Notes: generated by a model from the sequence alone, not told the origin. A stretch of 64,000 nucleotides of DNA from Roseobacter sp. MED193 (GCF_000152965.1 NZ_CH902583.1:569676-633675); one strand, 5' to 3'; counted from the stretch's first letter, positions 17,935 through 26,824 are shown. Numbers and translations: made by a program.

Positions 17935-19389
17935 CTACACGCCAGTGGCAGGAATGCCAGAGCGTTCCACAGGACGTGGGGCCGTCAGCTCTTTCCAGGT
18001 CGACAGCGCCTTGTTCACGGTTGCATTGGCTTCGCGCTCAACAAATCGACCATGGCCTTCCTGGGTACGGATTTCACCGTCATGTACCGCCACATGGCCG
18101 CGTGTCAGGGTAAAGCGTGGCAGACCTTTGACTTCATGGCCTTCAAAGACGTTGTAATCAATGGCCGATTGCTGAGTGCTGGCGGCGATGGTCTTGGACT
18201 TTTCTGGGTCCCAAACCACCAGATCCGCATCCGCTCCGACCAAAACTGCGCCCTTTTTCGGATAGCAGTTCAGGATCTTGGCGATATTGGTTGAGGTCAC
18301 TGCGACAAATTCATTTGGTGTGATCCGCCCGGTGGCAACCCCTTGGGTCCAAAGCATCGGCATCCGGTCTTCCAACCCACCGGTGCCATTGGGGATCTTG
18401 GTGAAATCTCCAACGCCATAGCGTTTCTGCTCGGTGGAAAAGGCACAGTGGTCGGTCGCCACAACCGATAGAGATCCCGACTGCAAACCGGCCCAAAGGC
18501 TGTCCTGATGCTGTTTGTTACGGAAGGGCGGCGACATGACGCGCCGCGCCGCGTGGTCCCAATCGGGGTTGAAATACTCGCTCTCATCCAGCGTCAGATG
18601 CTGGATCAGCGGCTCACCCCAGACGCGTTTGCCCTGCATGCGAGCGCGGCGAATGGCCTCGTGGCTGTCCTCACAGGAGGTATGCACGACATAGAGCGGC
18701 ACACCGGCCATATCCGCGATCATGATGGCGCGGTTGGTCGCCTCGCCTTCCACCTGCGGAGGACGCGAATAGGCATGGGCCTCTGGGCCTGTATTGCCCT
18801 CAGCCAGCAATTTAGCCGAGAGTTCTGCCACCACATCGCCGTTCTCCGCATGCACCATGGCAATGCCGCCGAGCTCCGCCAGGCGCTGAAAGCTCGAATA
18901 CATCTCGTCATCATTGACCATCAAAGCCCCTTTGTAGGCCATGAAGTGCTTGAAAGTATTGATGCCGCGGGTCTCGATCACGGTCTTCATATCGTCAAAG
19001 ACCTGCTCCCCCCACCAGGTCACAGCCATGTGGAACGAATAGTCACAGTTGGCCCGCGTCGATTTGTTATCCCAGCGTTTCAGCGCCTCCAACAGGCTCT
19101 CGCCCGGATTGGGCAGCGCAAAATCAACCACCATGGTGGTGCCGCCTGCAAGACCAGCACGGGTGCCACTTTCAAAATCATCCGTCGAATAGGTGCCCAT
19201 AAAGGGCATCTCCAAATGGGTATGCGGATCAATCCCACCCGGCATGACATAGCAGCCGGTGGCGTCGAGTTCCTCATCCCCTTTCAGGTTCGGCCCAATC
19301 GCGGTGATCACGCCATTTTCAATCAAAACATCCGACTTGTAGGTTAAATCGGCAGTGACAATGGTCCCGTTTTTGATGACCTTGCTCAT
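17935..19389 (-). CDS. hydA: dihydropyrimidinase (D-hydantoinase)
   Basis: 484-residue amidohydrolase opening 5,6-dihydrouracil or dihydrothymine to N-carbamoyl-beta-amino acids. Zinc ligands H56 and H58 are in GGIDPHTHLE. The carboxylated lysine is K153 in FMAYKGAL; H180 follows in MVHAENGD, then HTSCEDSHEAI supplies the next histidine and VATDHCAF the aspartate. Length and order match dihydropyrimidinase. Placement between a carbamoyl-amidohydrolase and a transporter, and near PreTA and RutR, supports reductive pyrimidine catabolism over broad hydantoin hydrolysis, though the enzyme can do both. Confidence 0.95.
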   Translation of the reverse strand: MSKVIKNGTIVTADLTYKSDVLIENGVITAIGPNLKGDEELDATGCYVMPGGIDPHTHLEMPFMGTYSTDDFESGTRAGLAGGTTMVVDFALPNPGESLLEALKRWDNKSTRANCDYSFHMAVTWWGEQVFDDMKTVIETRGINTFKHFMAYKGALMVNDDEMYSSFQRLAELGGIAMVHAENGDVVAELSAKLLAEGNTGPEAHAYSRPPQVEGEATNRAIMIADMAGVPLYVVHTSCEDSHEAIRRARMQGKRVWGEPLIQHLTLDESEYFNPDWDHAARRVMSPPFRNKQHQDSLWAGLQSGSLSVVATDHCAFSTEQKRYGVGDFTKIPNGTGGLEDRMPMLWTQGVATGRITPNEFVAVTSTNIAKILNCYPKKGAVLVGADADLVVWDPEKSKTIAASTQQSAIDYNVFEGHEVKGLPRFTLTRGHVAVHDGEIRTQEGHGRFVEREANATVNKALSTWKELTAPRPVERSGIPATGV

Positions 19390-19473
19390 AACTAGAACTC
19401 CCTGAGATGGGGCGATTTACGCCTCCAATGTTTCTTTGCTGCCGCAGCGCGCGCGGCTCTCTTTCATCTTTCT

Positions 19474-19525
19474 CGAAATATTCCGGGGGAGCGGCCCCAA
19501 AAGGGGCCGCGGGGGCAGCGCCCCC
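19474..19525 (+). repeat. REP-like intercistronic GC-rich element, copy B
   Basis: CGAAATATTCCGGGGGAG, a stem (GCGGCCCC/GGGGCCGC) and GGGGGCAGCGCCCCC, in the same order as copy A. It lies between the amidohydrolase and dihydropyrimidinase genes of one operon. Confidence 0.7.
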
Positions 19526-19528
19526 TTT

Positions 19529-20779
19529 TTAGGAAACGATTTCAGCCGTCTCAACAACCGCGTGGAACAACACATTGCCGCCCGCTTCAGCCCAGTCTTT
19601 GCTGATTTCTTCAGCTTCGTTATGGCTCAGCCCGTCTACACAGGGACACATGATCATCGCCGTTGGCGCAACCCGGTTGATCCAGCAAGCGTCATGCCCC
19701 GCACCCGAGATGATATCGAGATGTGAATAGCCCAGACGCTCTGCCGCACTGCGGACAGCGGTGACACAGTTGTCGTCAAACTTCACCGGATCAAAGCCGC
19801 CGACCTTTTCAAACTCGATCTGCATGTCCATGGCCTCAACGATATCCTTGCCCTCTTCGCGCAGCCGCAGCTCCATGTCTTCGATCACTTCCAGCTCAGG
19901 CGAACGGAAATCAACGGTAAAGACCACCTTGCCGGGGATCACGTTGCGGGAGTTGGGATAGACGTCAATGTGACCTGCCGCACCAACAGCGCTTGGCGCA
20001 TGGGACCAGGCAATTTCATCCACCGCTTCCAGAACCCGCGCCATGGCGAGGCCTGCATTGCGGCGCATTGGCATCGGAGTCGATCCGGTATGCGCATCCT
20101 TGCCGGTGATTGTCACTTGGGTCCAACTCAGCCCCTGCCCATGGGTCACAACCCCGATATCCTTGCCCTCGGCTTCCAGAATGGGGCCCTGCTCGATATG
20201 CAGCTCAAAGAATGCATGCATGTTACGCGCGCCGACCTCTTCCTCGCCTCGCCAGCCGATCCGTTTCAGCTCATCGCCAAATGTCTTGCCCTCGGCATCA
20301 ACCCGGTCATAGGCCCAATCCTGGGTGTGGATGCCTGCAAAGACCCCCGACGACAGCATGGCCGGGGCGTAGCGCGTGCCTTCCTCGTTGGTGAAATTCG
20401 TGGCCACAATGGGATGTTTGGTCTTGATGCCCATATCATTGAGCGAGCGGATCAGCTCCAGCCCAGCAAGCACCCCAAGCACACCGTCGTATTTTCCGCC
20501 GGTTGGTTGCGTATCCAGATGCGAGCCCACATAGACCGGCAGCGCATCGGGGTCGGTGCCCTCGCGGCGAGCGAACATATTGCCCATCTGATCCAGCCCC
20601 ATGGTGCAGCCCGCCTCCTCACACCATTTCTGGAACAAAGCCCGCCCTTCAGCATCTTCATCGGTCAACGTCTGGCGGTTGTTTCCCCCTGCGATACCGG
20701 GGCCAACCTTTGCCATCTCCATCAGGCTCTCCCAGAGCCGATCGCCGTTGATTTTTAGATTCTGTCCCAAAGACGTCAT
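19529..20779 (-). CDS. Zn-dependent amidohydrolase, beta-ureidopropionase/N-carbamoylase type
   Basis: 416-residue M20-type hydrolase of the hydantoinase/carbamoylase family (TIGR01879-like). Metal ligands are visible: H87 and D98 (GSHLDTQPTGGKYDG), E132/E133 (TNEEGTR) and a C-terminal GAGHDA. Expected to cleave N-carbamoyl-beta-alanine (or beta-aminoisobutyrate) to the amino acid, CO2 and ammonia, the third step after PreTA and dihydropyrimidinase. Allantoate amidohydrolase is the main alternative; context favours pyrimidines. The ATG at 20779 is used; the frame runs on upstream to 21007 but crosses the RutR operator and promoter. Confidence 0.88.
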   Translation of the reverse strand: MTSLGQNLKINGDRLWESLMEMAKVGPGIAGGNNRQTLTDEDAEGRALFQKWCEEAGCTMGLDQMGNMFARREGTDPDALPVYVGSHLDTQPTGGKYDGVLGVLAGLELIRSLNDMGIKTKHPIVATNFTNEEGTRYAPAMLSSGVFAGIHTQDWAYDRVDAEGKTFGDELKRIGWRGEEEVGARNMHAFFELHIEQGPILEAEGKDIGVVTHGQGLSWTQVTITGKDAHTGSTPMPMRRNAGLAMARVLEAVDEIAWSHAPSAVGAAGHIDVYPNSRNVIPGKVVFTVDFRSPELEVIEDMELRLREEGKDIVEAMDMQIEFEKVGGFDPVKFDDNCVTAVRSAAERLGYSHLDIISGAGHDACWINRVAPTAMIMCPCVDGLSHNEAEEISKDWAEAGGNVLFHAVVETAEIVS

Positions 20780-20880
20780 CGCAGCTTCCTTCCTGTTCCC
20801 CCCGCTGATCTTGCGGGTTATTCTTGGCTTGGCACCAATCGGTGGCTTTGAATCGTTGGCCGACACCCAAAAGGCGGGAT

Positions 20881-20896
20881 TTGACCAACTGGTCAA
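20881..20896. promoter_or_regulatory. RutR operator (perfect palindrome)
   Basis: TTGACCAACTGGTCAA matches all 14 defined positions of the E. coli RutR consensus TTGACCA-NN-TGGTCAA. It lies 102 bases before the amidohydrolase start (-) and 138 before the regulator gene (+), so it can control both. Confidence 0.85.
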
Positions 20897-21033
20897 ACTC
20901 ACGCTATCACGGAGAGACCACCAGTCAAGAAATTGAGTCATTTTGGCTCTGAAATCCCCATGAAACTGGGGGCAATGCGCAAATAGCGGGCGCTCATACC
21001 CGCGCAACGGACGTTAAGGATCGCTTATCCACA

Positions 21034-21648
21034 ATGCTCAAGGACCGATCACCCACCCGTATCCAGAAAAAGAATCGCGCCGCCATTCTGGAGGCCGCGC
21101 TAGAGGTCTTTTCAGCCCATGGATTTCGCGGCGCCACAGTGGATCAAATTGCCAGCCAAGCCGGGCTGTCAAAACCGAATCTGCTCTACTACTTCCCTTC
21201 CAAAGAGGCGATGTTCACCGCCTTGCTGTCGGAATTGCTGGATACCTGGCTTGACCCAATGCGCGAAATCGATGCCAATGGCGACCCGCTGGAAGAGATC
21301 CTCGCCTATGTTCAGCGCAAACTTCAGATGAGCCGGGACTACCCGCGCGAAAGTCGCCTGTTTGCCAATGAAATCGTGCAAGGGGCACCCCGCATGCTGG
21401 AGGCATTGTCCACCGATCTGCGAGATCTTCTGGCAGAAAAAGAAGCCGTCTTGACCGCTTGGATGGCCGCGGGAAAGATCAACACAACCCACCCCAAACA
21501 CCTGATGTTTTCGATCTGGGCCCTGACCCAGCACTATGCGGATTTTGACGTTCAGGTCCGCATGCTGATGGAGCCGGAGGACCCCTTTGATGCCGCGCCC
21601 GAGTTCCTGGAAACCCTTTATCGCCGGATGCTTACACCAACAAGTTAA
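21034..21648 (+). CDS. rutR: TetR-family pyrimidine regulator RutR
   Basis: 204 residues. The N-terminal TetR helix-turn-helix (about 15-60: ILEAALEVFSAHGFRGATVDQIA, then AGLSKPNLLYYFPSKEAMF) is followed by the RutR-type ligand domain (YPRESRLFANEIVQGAP; IWALTQHYADFD). RutR binds uracil/thymine and releases its operators. Divergent from the amidohydrolase-dihydropyrimidinase-transporter operon, with a perfect RutR palindrome between them, so identification and target agree. AAGGA lies upstream of the start. Confidence 0.93.
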   Translation: MLKDRSPTRIQKKNRAAILEAALEVFSAHGFRGATVDQIASQAGLSKPNLLYYFPSKEAMFTALLSELLDTWLDPMREIDANGDPLEEILAYVQRKLQMSRDYPRESRLFANEIVQGAPRMLEALSTDLRDLLAEKEAVLTAWMAAGKINTTHPKHLMFSIWALTQHYADFDVQVRMLMEPEDPFDAAPEFLETLYRRMLTPTS

Positions 21649-21710
21649 CATTCGTTAACTCTGATCGATCTCCCACGTGTCGTGGCGCGGCGGATGGCAG
21701 CCAAAACACG

Positions 21711-21737
21711 AAAGGCAGCGCCAATGCGCTGCCTTTT
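21711..21737. terminator. terminator between rutR and preA
   Basis: AAAGGCAGCGC, loop CAAT, GCGCTGCCTTT, then TCTTT. The two flanking genes converge here and the structure can serve both, better for the plus strand. Confidence 0.75.
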
Positions 21738-21767
21738 CTTTAAAATCAGAGTGTTGAGAGCCCTATC

Positions 21768-23072
21768 TCATTCCGCTGCAGTGGCGGATGGGTTGTTGGG
21801 GTGAGTTGTCCAGTTGGCATATTCATCTGACACCACTTTACCAGTGCGCTCATCGATCTGACCGGCAGGAACCTGCTCCATGGTGATGCAACCCTCAATT
21901 GGGCAGACATTGACGCAGAGGTTACAGGCCACACATTCATCGTCTTTTACAGTAAAGACACGATCTGCACTCATCTCGATGGCCTGATGCGAAGTATCTT
22001 CGCAGGCGGCAAAGCAACGACCACAGCTGATGCAATCATCCTGATTGATCTTGGCTTTGGCGATGTAGTTCAGATCCAAATACTGCCAGTCAGTGACATT
22101 CGGAACCGCCATGCCGATGAAGTCCTGCGTGGAGGTATAGCCCTTCTCGTCCATCCAGTTGGACAGACCGGAAATCATCTCTTTCACCACGTTGAAACCA
22201 TAGGTCATCGCAGCGGTGCAGACCTGCACATTGCCAGCCCCGAGCGCCATAAATTCTGCCGCGTCCTTCCAGGTGGTGACACCGCCAATGGCAGAGATCG
22301 GCAAATCATGGGTTTCTGGGCAGCGTGCGATTTCTGCAACCATGTTCATGGCAATAGGCTTAACCGCTGGGCCACAATAGCCACCATGGGTGCCCTTGCC
22401 GCCAACGGTAGGCTCAGGCGCCATCTGATCCAGATCCACCGAGACAATGGAGTTGATGGTGTTGATCAAGCTAACCGCATCGCCGCCGCCTGCCTTGGCC
22501 GCGCGGGCTGGGAAGCGTACATCGGTGATGTTCGGCGTCAGCTTCACGATGACTGGCTTGGAGTAGTATTTCTTGCACCACTCAGTGACCATCTGGATAT
22601 ATTCGGGCACCTGGCCCACAGCCGCCCCCATGCCACGCTCGGCCATGCCGTGCGGACATCCAAAGTTCAGCTCGATACCGTCAGCACCGGTCGCTTCAAC
22701 CTTGGGCAGGATCGCCTTCCAGGCCTCTTCTTCGCAGGGCACCATAATCGACACGATCACGGCGCGATCCGGGTAGTCCTTTTTCACACGGGTGATTTCT
22801 TCCAGGTTGATCTCCAGGGAGCGATCAGTGATCAGCTCGATGTTGTTCAGCCCCAAAAGGCGACGATCAGCACCAAAGATGGCACCATAACGCGGGCCAT
22901 TTACGTTAACCACAGGGGGACCTTCGGAGCCGAGGGTCTTCCAGACTACCCCCCCCCAGCCAGCCTCAAAGGCGCGGCGTACGTTGTATTCTTTGTCCGT
23001 TGGTGGCGCCGAGGCCAGCCAAAACGGGTTTGGGGATTTAATGCCTAAGAATTCTGTTGTCAGATCAGCCAT
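21768..23072 (-). CDS. preA: NAD-dependent dihydropyrimidine dehydrogenase subunit PreA
   Basis: 434 residues. A dihydroorotate-dehydrogenase-like FMN barrel (1-320) carries ELNFGCPHGM, the VKLTPN motif and the ISAIGGV phosphate loop. A C-terminal 2x[4Fe-4S] ferredoxin domain follows (CISCGRCFAAC and CVACNLCVNVCPIEGC). With PreT it reduces uracil and thymine to the dihydro forms, the first step of the pathway completed by the enzymes at 17935-20779. The start at 23072 (MADLTTEFLG) has AAGGA upstream; a start at 23090 adds six residues. Confidence 0.96.
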   Translation of the reverse strand: MADLTTEFLGIKSPNPFWLASAPPTDKEYNVRRAFEAGWGGVVWKTLGSEGPPVVNVNGPRYGAIFGADRRLLGLNNIELITDRSLEINLEEITRVKKDYPDRAVIVSIMVPCEEEAWKAILPKVEATGADGIELNFGCPHGMAERGMGAAVGQVPEYIQMVTEWCKKYYSKPVIVKLTPNITDVRFPARAAKAGGGDAVSLINTINSIVSVDLDQMAPEPTVGGKGTHGGYCGPAVKPIAMNMVAEIARCPETHDLPISAIGGVTTWKDAAEFMALGAGNVQVCTAAMTYGFNVVKEMISGLSNWMDEKGYTSTQDFIGMAVPNVTDWQYLDLNYIAKAKINQDDCISCGRCFAACEDTSHQAIEMSADRVFTVKDDECVACNLCVNVCPIEGCITMEQVPAGQIDERTGKVVSDEYANWTTHPNNPSATAAE

Positions 23073-23130
23073 TTGTCTGTTCCTTTTCATGCTCGCTTGG
23101 GGCTCTCAACTAGCAAGAGCCCCGGCTTGC

Positions 23131-24465
23131 TCAGCCCATCAGGCTCGCGTGAATATCCATTGCGGCGTCGCGGCCTTCAGCCACGGCGGTCACGGTGAGG
23201 TCTTCGCCACCTGAGGCGCAGTCGCCCCCAGCCCAAACGTTGGCCACCGAAGTCCGGCCTGTGGCATCAACCATGATCTTACCGCCCTCCAGCTCAACCG
23301 CCTCAGGCTGACCTTGCAGACTTTGACCGATAGCCTTGTAGACCTGCTCTGCCGCCAGACGCACTGTCTCACCGGTGCCACGCACCCGACCGTCTTCGAC
23401 CTGAGTATATTCCAGCTCGATTTCAGCCGCGGCCCCATCGCCATGAATGGCCTTGGGCATCACGTTGAACATCAAGGTCACACCTTTAGAGGCCGCAAGA
23501 TCCTGTTCGAACCGGCTGGCGCCCATTGCTTCACGGTCGCGACGGTAGGCGATTGTGACGTTCTCAGCGCCCAGAAGCTTGGACTGAACAGCCGCATCTA
23601 CAGCCGTCATGCCGCCACCGATAACCACAACATTGCGACCTACAGGCAGCGCGCTCAGATCTTCCGCCTGGCGCAGCTCTTCGATGAAATCGACCGCATC
23701 GCGCACGCCGTCCATATCCTCACCGGCGGCACGCAGGGCATTCACCCCTGCCAGGCCAATGGACAGGAACACGGCGTCGTAATCAGCCTTCAGCCCATCG
23801 AGCGACAGATCGGCGCCCAGTTTCTTGCCGTAGTCCATAGTGATGCCGCCAATTTTCAACAGCCAGTCCACTTCGCGGGCTGCAAAATTCTCGGTGGATT
23901 TATAGGCAGCAATGCCAAATTCATTCAGACCACCGGCCTTGGATTTGGCGTCATAGACAACCACGTCATGGCCCAGCATGGCCAGACGGTGTGCCGCCGA
24001 TAGACCCGCAGGACCGGCGCCAACAACGGCAACCTTTTTGCCAGTGCTTGCAGCACGGCTATAGGGATGCACATCTTTTTCCATCAATGTGTCCGTGGCA
24101 AAGCGCTGCAAACGGCCGATCTCAACCGGTTTACCTTCGGCGGCTTCGCGAACGCAGGCCTCCTCACAGAGGGTTTCCGTCGGGCAGACCCGGGCGCACA
24201 TGCCGCCCAGAATGTTCTGGTCCAGAATGGTTTTGGCTGCCGAGGATGGATGGCCCGCCTGAATCTCGCGGATGAACTGCGGGATATCAATGCTGGTGGG
24301 GCATGCGGTCATACAGGGCGCATCATAGCAAAAATAGCAACGATCCGCGGCCACTGCGGCCTCATGTGCGTCATAAGCGGGGTGCAGATCCCCAAAATTG
24401 TCGGCGATATCTGCAGCGGCCAAACGCCCTGCCTGAATGCCTGATGCCTGATGGCTACTCGCCAT
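23131..24465 (-). CDS. preT: dihydropyrimidine dehydrogenase subunit PreT (NAD(P)H/FAD, FeS)
   Basis: 444 residues, similar to the small subunit of glutamate synthase. An N-terminal FeS-binding region contains CYFCYDAPCMTACPTSID and CARVCPTETLCEEAC. An FAD site follows (VVGAGPAGLSAAHRLA), then an NAD(P)-binding fold (VVIGGGMTAVDAA) and the terminal WAGGDC. It passes electrons from NADH to PreA. First gene of preT-preA with a RutR-like site 57 bases upstream. Start at 24465 chosen for its GGGAGA; 12 further in-frame residues exist upstream. Confidence 0.95.
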   Translation of the reverse strand: MASSHQASGIQAGRLAAADIADNFGDLHPAYDAHEAAVAADRCYFCYDAPCMTACPTSIDIPQFIREIQAGHPSSAAKTILDQNILGGMCARVCPTETLCEEACVREAAEGKPVEIGRLQRFATDTLMEKDVHPYSRAASTGKKVAVVGAGPAGLSAAHRLAMLGHDVVVYDAKSKAGGLNEFGIAAYKSTENFAAREVDWLLKIGGITMDYGKKLGADLSLDGLKADYDAVFLSIGLAGVNALRAAGEDMDGVRDAVDFIEELRQAEDLSALPVGRNVVVIGGGMTAVDAAVQSKLLGAENVTIAYRRDREAMGASRFEQDLAASKGVTLMFNVMPKAIHGDGAAAEIELEYTQVEDGRVRGTGETVRLAAEQVYKAIGQSLQGQPEAVELEGGKIMVDATGRTSVANVWAGGDCASGGEDLTVTAVAEGRDAAMDIHASLMG

Positions 24466-24521
24466 TGGGTGTCTCCCTGACTCTGTTCTTCTTCGACTCA
24501 AAGACTGCCACAGTTTGATTT

Positions 24522-24537
24522 TTTATCAACTGGTAAA
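24522..24537. promoter_or_regulatory. candidate RutR operator upstream of preT
   Basis: TTTATCAACTGGTAAA matches 11 of 14 positions of the RutR consensus and keeps the central CA-NN-TGGT core. Placed 57 bases before the preT start in an AT-rich promoter region. Confidence 0.55.
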
Positions 24538-24771
24538 ATTTTTAAAGTTGCAATTTTTTAGGGAAAGCCACTGACGACCACCTTCAAGCCGCTGAAATAT
24601 ATACAGATAAACAGCAGCTCATTTCTTGTGCAAAAGATCTGGCAACACGGCACCACACCAAAATTCCGCGATATCGACATCTGATGACGCGACCATGCTG
24701 CCCGTTCCGGCATGCCCAGCACCAAACAGCTCTCCCCCTGTGCACGCCCTCAGAAAGCCTCAACGCAGCAC

Positions 24772-24801
24772 AAAAAAGGTCGGCGGTGCCTCCGCCGACC
24801 T
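24772..24801 (-). terminator. rho-independent terminator after the RidA gene
   Basis: AGGTCGGCGG/CCGCCGACCT with a five-base loop; on the minus strand the stem is followed by six T. Confidence 0.88.
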
Positions 24802-24831
24802 CGTGGTCTCTGTTCAGTTTCAGGGCCTGTT

Positions 24832-25230
24832 TTAGCGCGGTAAAACTGCGGTTGCCTCAATCTCAATCTTGGCCTCGTCTTCCACCAGCGCCGAGACGAC
24901 AACCATGGTCATCGCTGGAAAATGATACCCCATGACTGCGCGGTAGGCAGATCCGACCTCAGCCTGATGCGCCAGATACTCAGATTTATCTGTCACATAC
25001 CAGGTGAGACGGGTGATATCACTTGCCTGCCCACCAGCGGTCTCGACCACATCGAGAATGTTGCGCAGCACCTGACTCATCTGTCCAATGAAGCCGTGTT
25101 CTTCAAAAACCTGGTCAGCATTCCAGCCAATCTGCCCCCCAACAAAGAGCAATTTTCCCTCTGCGACCATACCATTGGCATAGCCCTTGGCCGGTTTCCA
25201 TCCTTCGGGATGTACAGAAATGGCAGGCAT
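24832..25230 (-). CDS. RidA family protein (YjgF/YER057c/UK114)
   Basis: 132-residue RidA-like protein beginning PAISVHPEGWKPAKGYANGMVAEGKLLFVGGQIGWN and ending with VVSALVEDEAKIEIEATAVLP. In the RutC branch these proteins act on aminoacrylate-type intermediates; here the position just upstream of preT makes a role in pyrimidine breakdown plausible but unproven. The arginine typical of the RidA active site is not obvious at its usual place, so it may belong to one of the Rid subfamilies without imine deaminase activity. AAGGAG precedes the ATG. Confidence 0.88.
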   Translation of the reverse strand: MPAISVHPEGWKPAKGYANGMVAEGKLLFVGGQIGWNADQVFEEHGFIGQMSQVLRNILDVVETAGGQASDITRLTWYVTDKSEYLAHQAEVGSAYRAVMGYHFPAMTMVVVSALVEDEAKIEIEATAVLPR

Positions 25231-25635
25231 GGGGCTCTCCTTTGGGGCAGGTACAATCGAAAAACAGATGGCTGTAGCAGTTCATGGTTTCGTATCAGGT
25301 AGACCCAATGTATTTCAAGCTTAAAATTTATAAACCTGAAACAAAATCAACACGCAACTCGCCCCCCCCCTAGTCCGAAATCGCCAATGGCCCCGCTATA
25401 AGCAACGCCCCCAGCCAAAAGCTGCTGACACCGTGGCAGCAGCAAAATCCTCCTCTGTGTAAAACGGCCCAGCCCTTGGGCAGTAGCAGGCCAGATGATT
25501 GGCGCAAAAACCAAGAGCAAACAGAGGAAAGCCCTGTTTCCATCAAAGAAACAGGGCTTTCAGTAGTAACAGAAACAGTATTTATCCTAGCGCAGCCTGG
25601 GCAGTTGGCCCACCATACAGGGTAAGATCAGTGCC
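25231..25635. other. gene-free region, about 405 bases
   Basis: No coding frame with a ribosome-binding site on either strand. It includes a nine-C run near 25363, AT-rich sequence at 25310-25350 (probable ridA promoter) and a terminator-like hairpin at 25528-25560. A small RNA cannot be excluded. Confidence 0.4.
25528..25560 (-). terminator. hairpin downstream of gapR
   Basis: AAAGCCCTGTTTC/GAAACAGGGCTTT, a perfect 13-bp stem with a 7-base loop, 76 bases past the gapR stop; TTTCC follows on the minus strand. Could also end a small RNA on the plus strand. Confidence 0.65.
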
Positions 25636-25899
25636 TCAGGTCATTCCCAAGGCTTCTTTGTACATCTCCAGTACCGCTTCCTGTTCGGCGATTTCATCCT
25701 TGTCGCGCTTGCGCAGACTGACGATCGCCCGCAGGGCCTTTTGATCATAGCCTCGCGATTTACTCTCGGCGTAGACCTCGCGGACCTGTTCGGCGATATC
25801 TTTCTTCTCAGCCTCAAGCCGCTCGATACGTTCAACGAACTGGCGCAGCTCGCCTGCGGTTACCTTGTAGGAGTCGCTGGCTTCTTCATGATCTGTCAT
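25636..25899 (-). CDS. gapR: GapR (DUF2312) chromosome-associated protein
   Basis: 87 residues, rich in charged helix-forming residues: VTAGELRQFVERIERLEAEKKDIAEQVREVYAESKSRGYDQKALR is the classic DUF2312 sequence. In Caulobacter GapR encircles overtwisted DNA ahead of replication and transcription forks and helps topoisomerases. Length, the N-terminal coiled coil and the C-terminal EMYKEALGM are all standard. Monocistronic here. Confidence 0.95.
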   Translation of the reverse strand: MTDHEEASDSYKVTAGELRQFVERIERLEAEKKDIAEQVREVYAESKSRGYDQKALRAIVSLRKRDKDEIAEQEAVLEMYKEALGMT

Positions 25900-26196
25900 G
25901 GGTGCCTCATTCTACTGCTGTCATGAGATATGGATTTGAGCAAGGGGATAGCCGCAGAGACGCGCCATCGCAAGCAAGGAAACCGCAGGCTGCAACTTCT
26001 CGCCGCTCAAAACCGGTCACACAGCTGCAGTAAGCCTGCGAAAGCTCAGGTCCAAATGGCAGAGTTGAAAGCCAAGCACCTAATCCCCCCTACTCCCGCC
26101 ACTGCCTGTCTGGCGCTCTTGAGAGGGCCTGTGGCTTGTGTCCACGCGGGTAATCCGGTAACCGCACAGCGACGCAAATGATGCAGGAGCCGCACC

Positions 26197-26415
26197 ATGT
26201 TTGAAATTCTCGTCTGGGCCGGAGCAGCCCTGTCGGTTGCTGGGCTCTTGGGCCTGGTGTGGTGTATCCTGCACGTGGTGCGCGCGCGCGGCAAAAACCT
26301 GAGCGATGAAGAACTACGCGCAGTTGTGCAAAAAGTTCTGCCCTTTAATCTAGGCGCGCTGTTCCTGTCGGTTATTGGCCTGATGCTGGTCATGGTGGGC
26401 ATCTTCCTGGGCTAA
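26197..26415 (+). CDS. small two-TM membrane protein, hypothetical
   Basis: 72 residues: a membrane segment (about 4-28), a short charged cytoplasmic loop (VRARGKNLSDEELRAVVQKVLP) and a second segment (51-71). CAGGAG stands well placed before the ATG. Conserved-looking but not a family I can name. Between gapR and the next small gene, without operon partners. Confidence 0.7.
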   Translation: MFEILVWAGAALSVAGLLGLVWCILHVVRARGKNLSDEELRAVVQKVLPFNLGALFLSVIGLMLVMVGIFLG

Positions 26416-26483
26416 GCGTCAAGGATAGCCCCAAACACCTATCCCACCAGGCTGCCCCACCAAGACTGGCCTGCTAGAGCACA

Positions 26484-26520
26484 GTCGGCCCAAAATTTCC
26501 TTGAGAATTTCCTGGCCGAC
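26484..26520. terminator. imperfect hairpin after the 72-residue gene
   Basis: GTCGGCC (26484-26490) pairs with GGCCGAC (26514-26520), with an inner AAATTTC-rich imperfect stem. No T tract, so weak evidence. Confidence 0.35.
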
Positions 26521-26608
26521 ACCATCTCTCAACACGCGTCCGCTCAACACGCGTCGGCAGCTCAATCAAAGCAGCCTGGCAATTGCGCAAAAGCCTCTCA
26601 GGACCGGC

Positions 26609-26824
26609 CTAAACAGGCATATTGTCGAACTGGCGCTCTGCAGCCTCCTCAGAAAGCTCTGAATCCAGTTGCTGCAAACGACGCGGCACAGAAGTCCCTT
26701 CCCCGCGCAAGTCGCTTAGAAGGTGTGCAAACTTCGGCCGCAGTGACAGCCGGTCCTTGACCGGGCCGCGGCGAATTTCATTTGCCAACTGTTCTGCTTT
26801 GTCCAGCAATTCGCTATTCGGCAT
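26609..26824 (-). CDS. small conserved hypothetical protein
   Basis: 71 residues, hydrophilic and helical (LLDKAEQLANEIRRGPVKDRLSLRPKFAHLLSDLRGEG), with a strong GGAGGAG before the ATG. No transmembrane segment, cysteine cluster or DNA-binding motif visible. I believe similar short proteins occur in other Rhodobacteraceae, but no function is known to me. Confidence 0.65.
   Translation of the reverse strand: MPNSELLDKAEQLANEIRRGPVKDRLSLRPKFAHLLSDLRGEGTSVPRRLQQLDSELSEEAAERQFDNMPV

Larger units (their letters stand above)
24466..24831. other. gene-free region upstream of preT
   Basis: About 365 bases. 24505-24560 is strongly AT-rich and contains the preT promoter region and a RutR-like palindrome; 24772-24801 is the ridA terminator. 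Nothing else recognised. Confidence 0.6.

Noticed and set aside
17935-20779. broad hydantoin or allantoin degradation instead of pyrimidine degradation
   Set aside because: The RutR regulator, its operators and PreTA in the same block favour dihydropyrimidine substrates; hydantoinase activity cannot be excluded as a side reaction.
21987-23048. 353-codon open frame on the plus strand opposite preA
   Set aside because: Complete overlap with PreA, which has all family motifs; the translation is His/Arg-rich noise.
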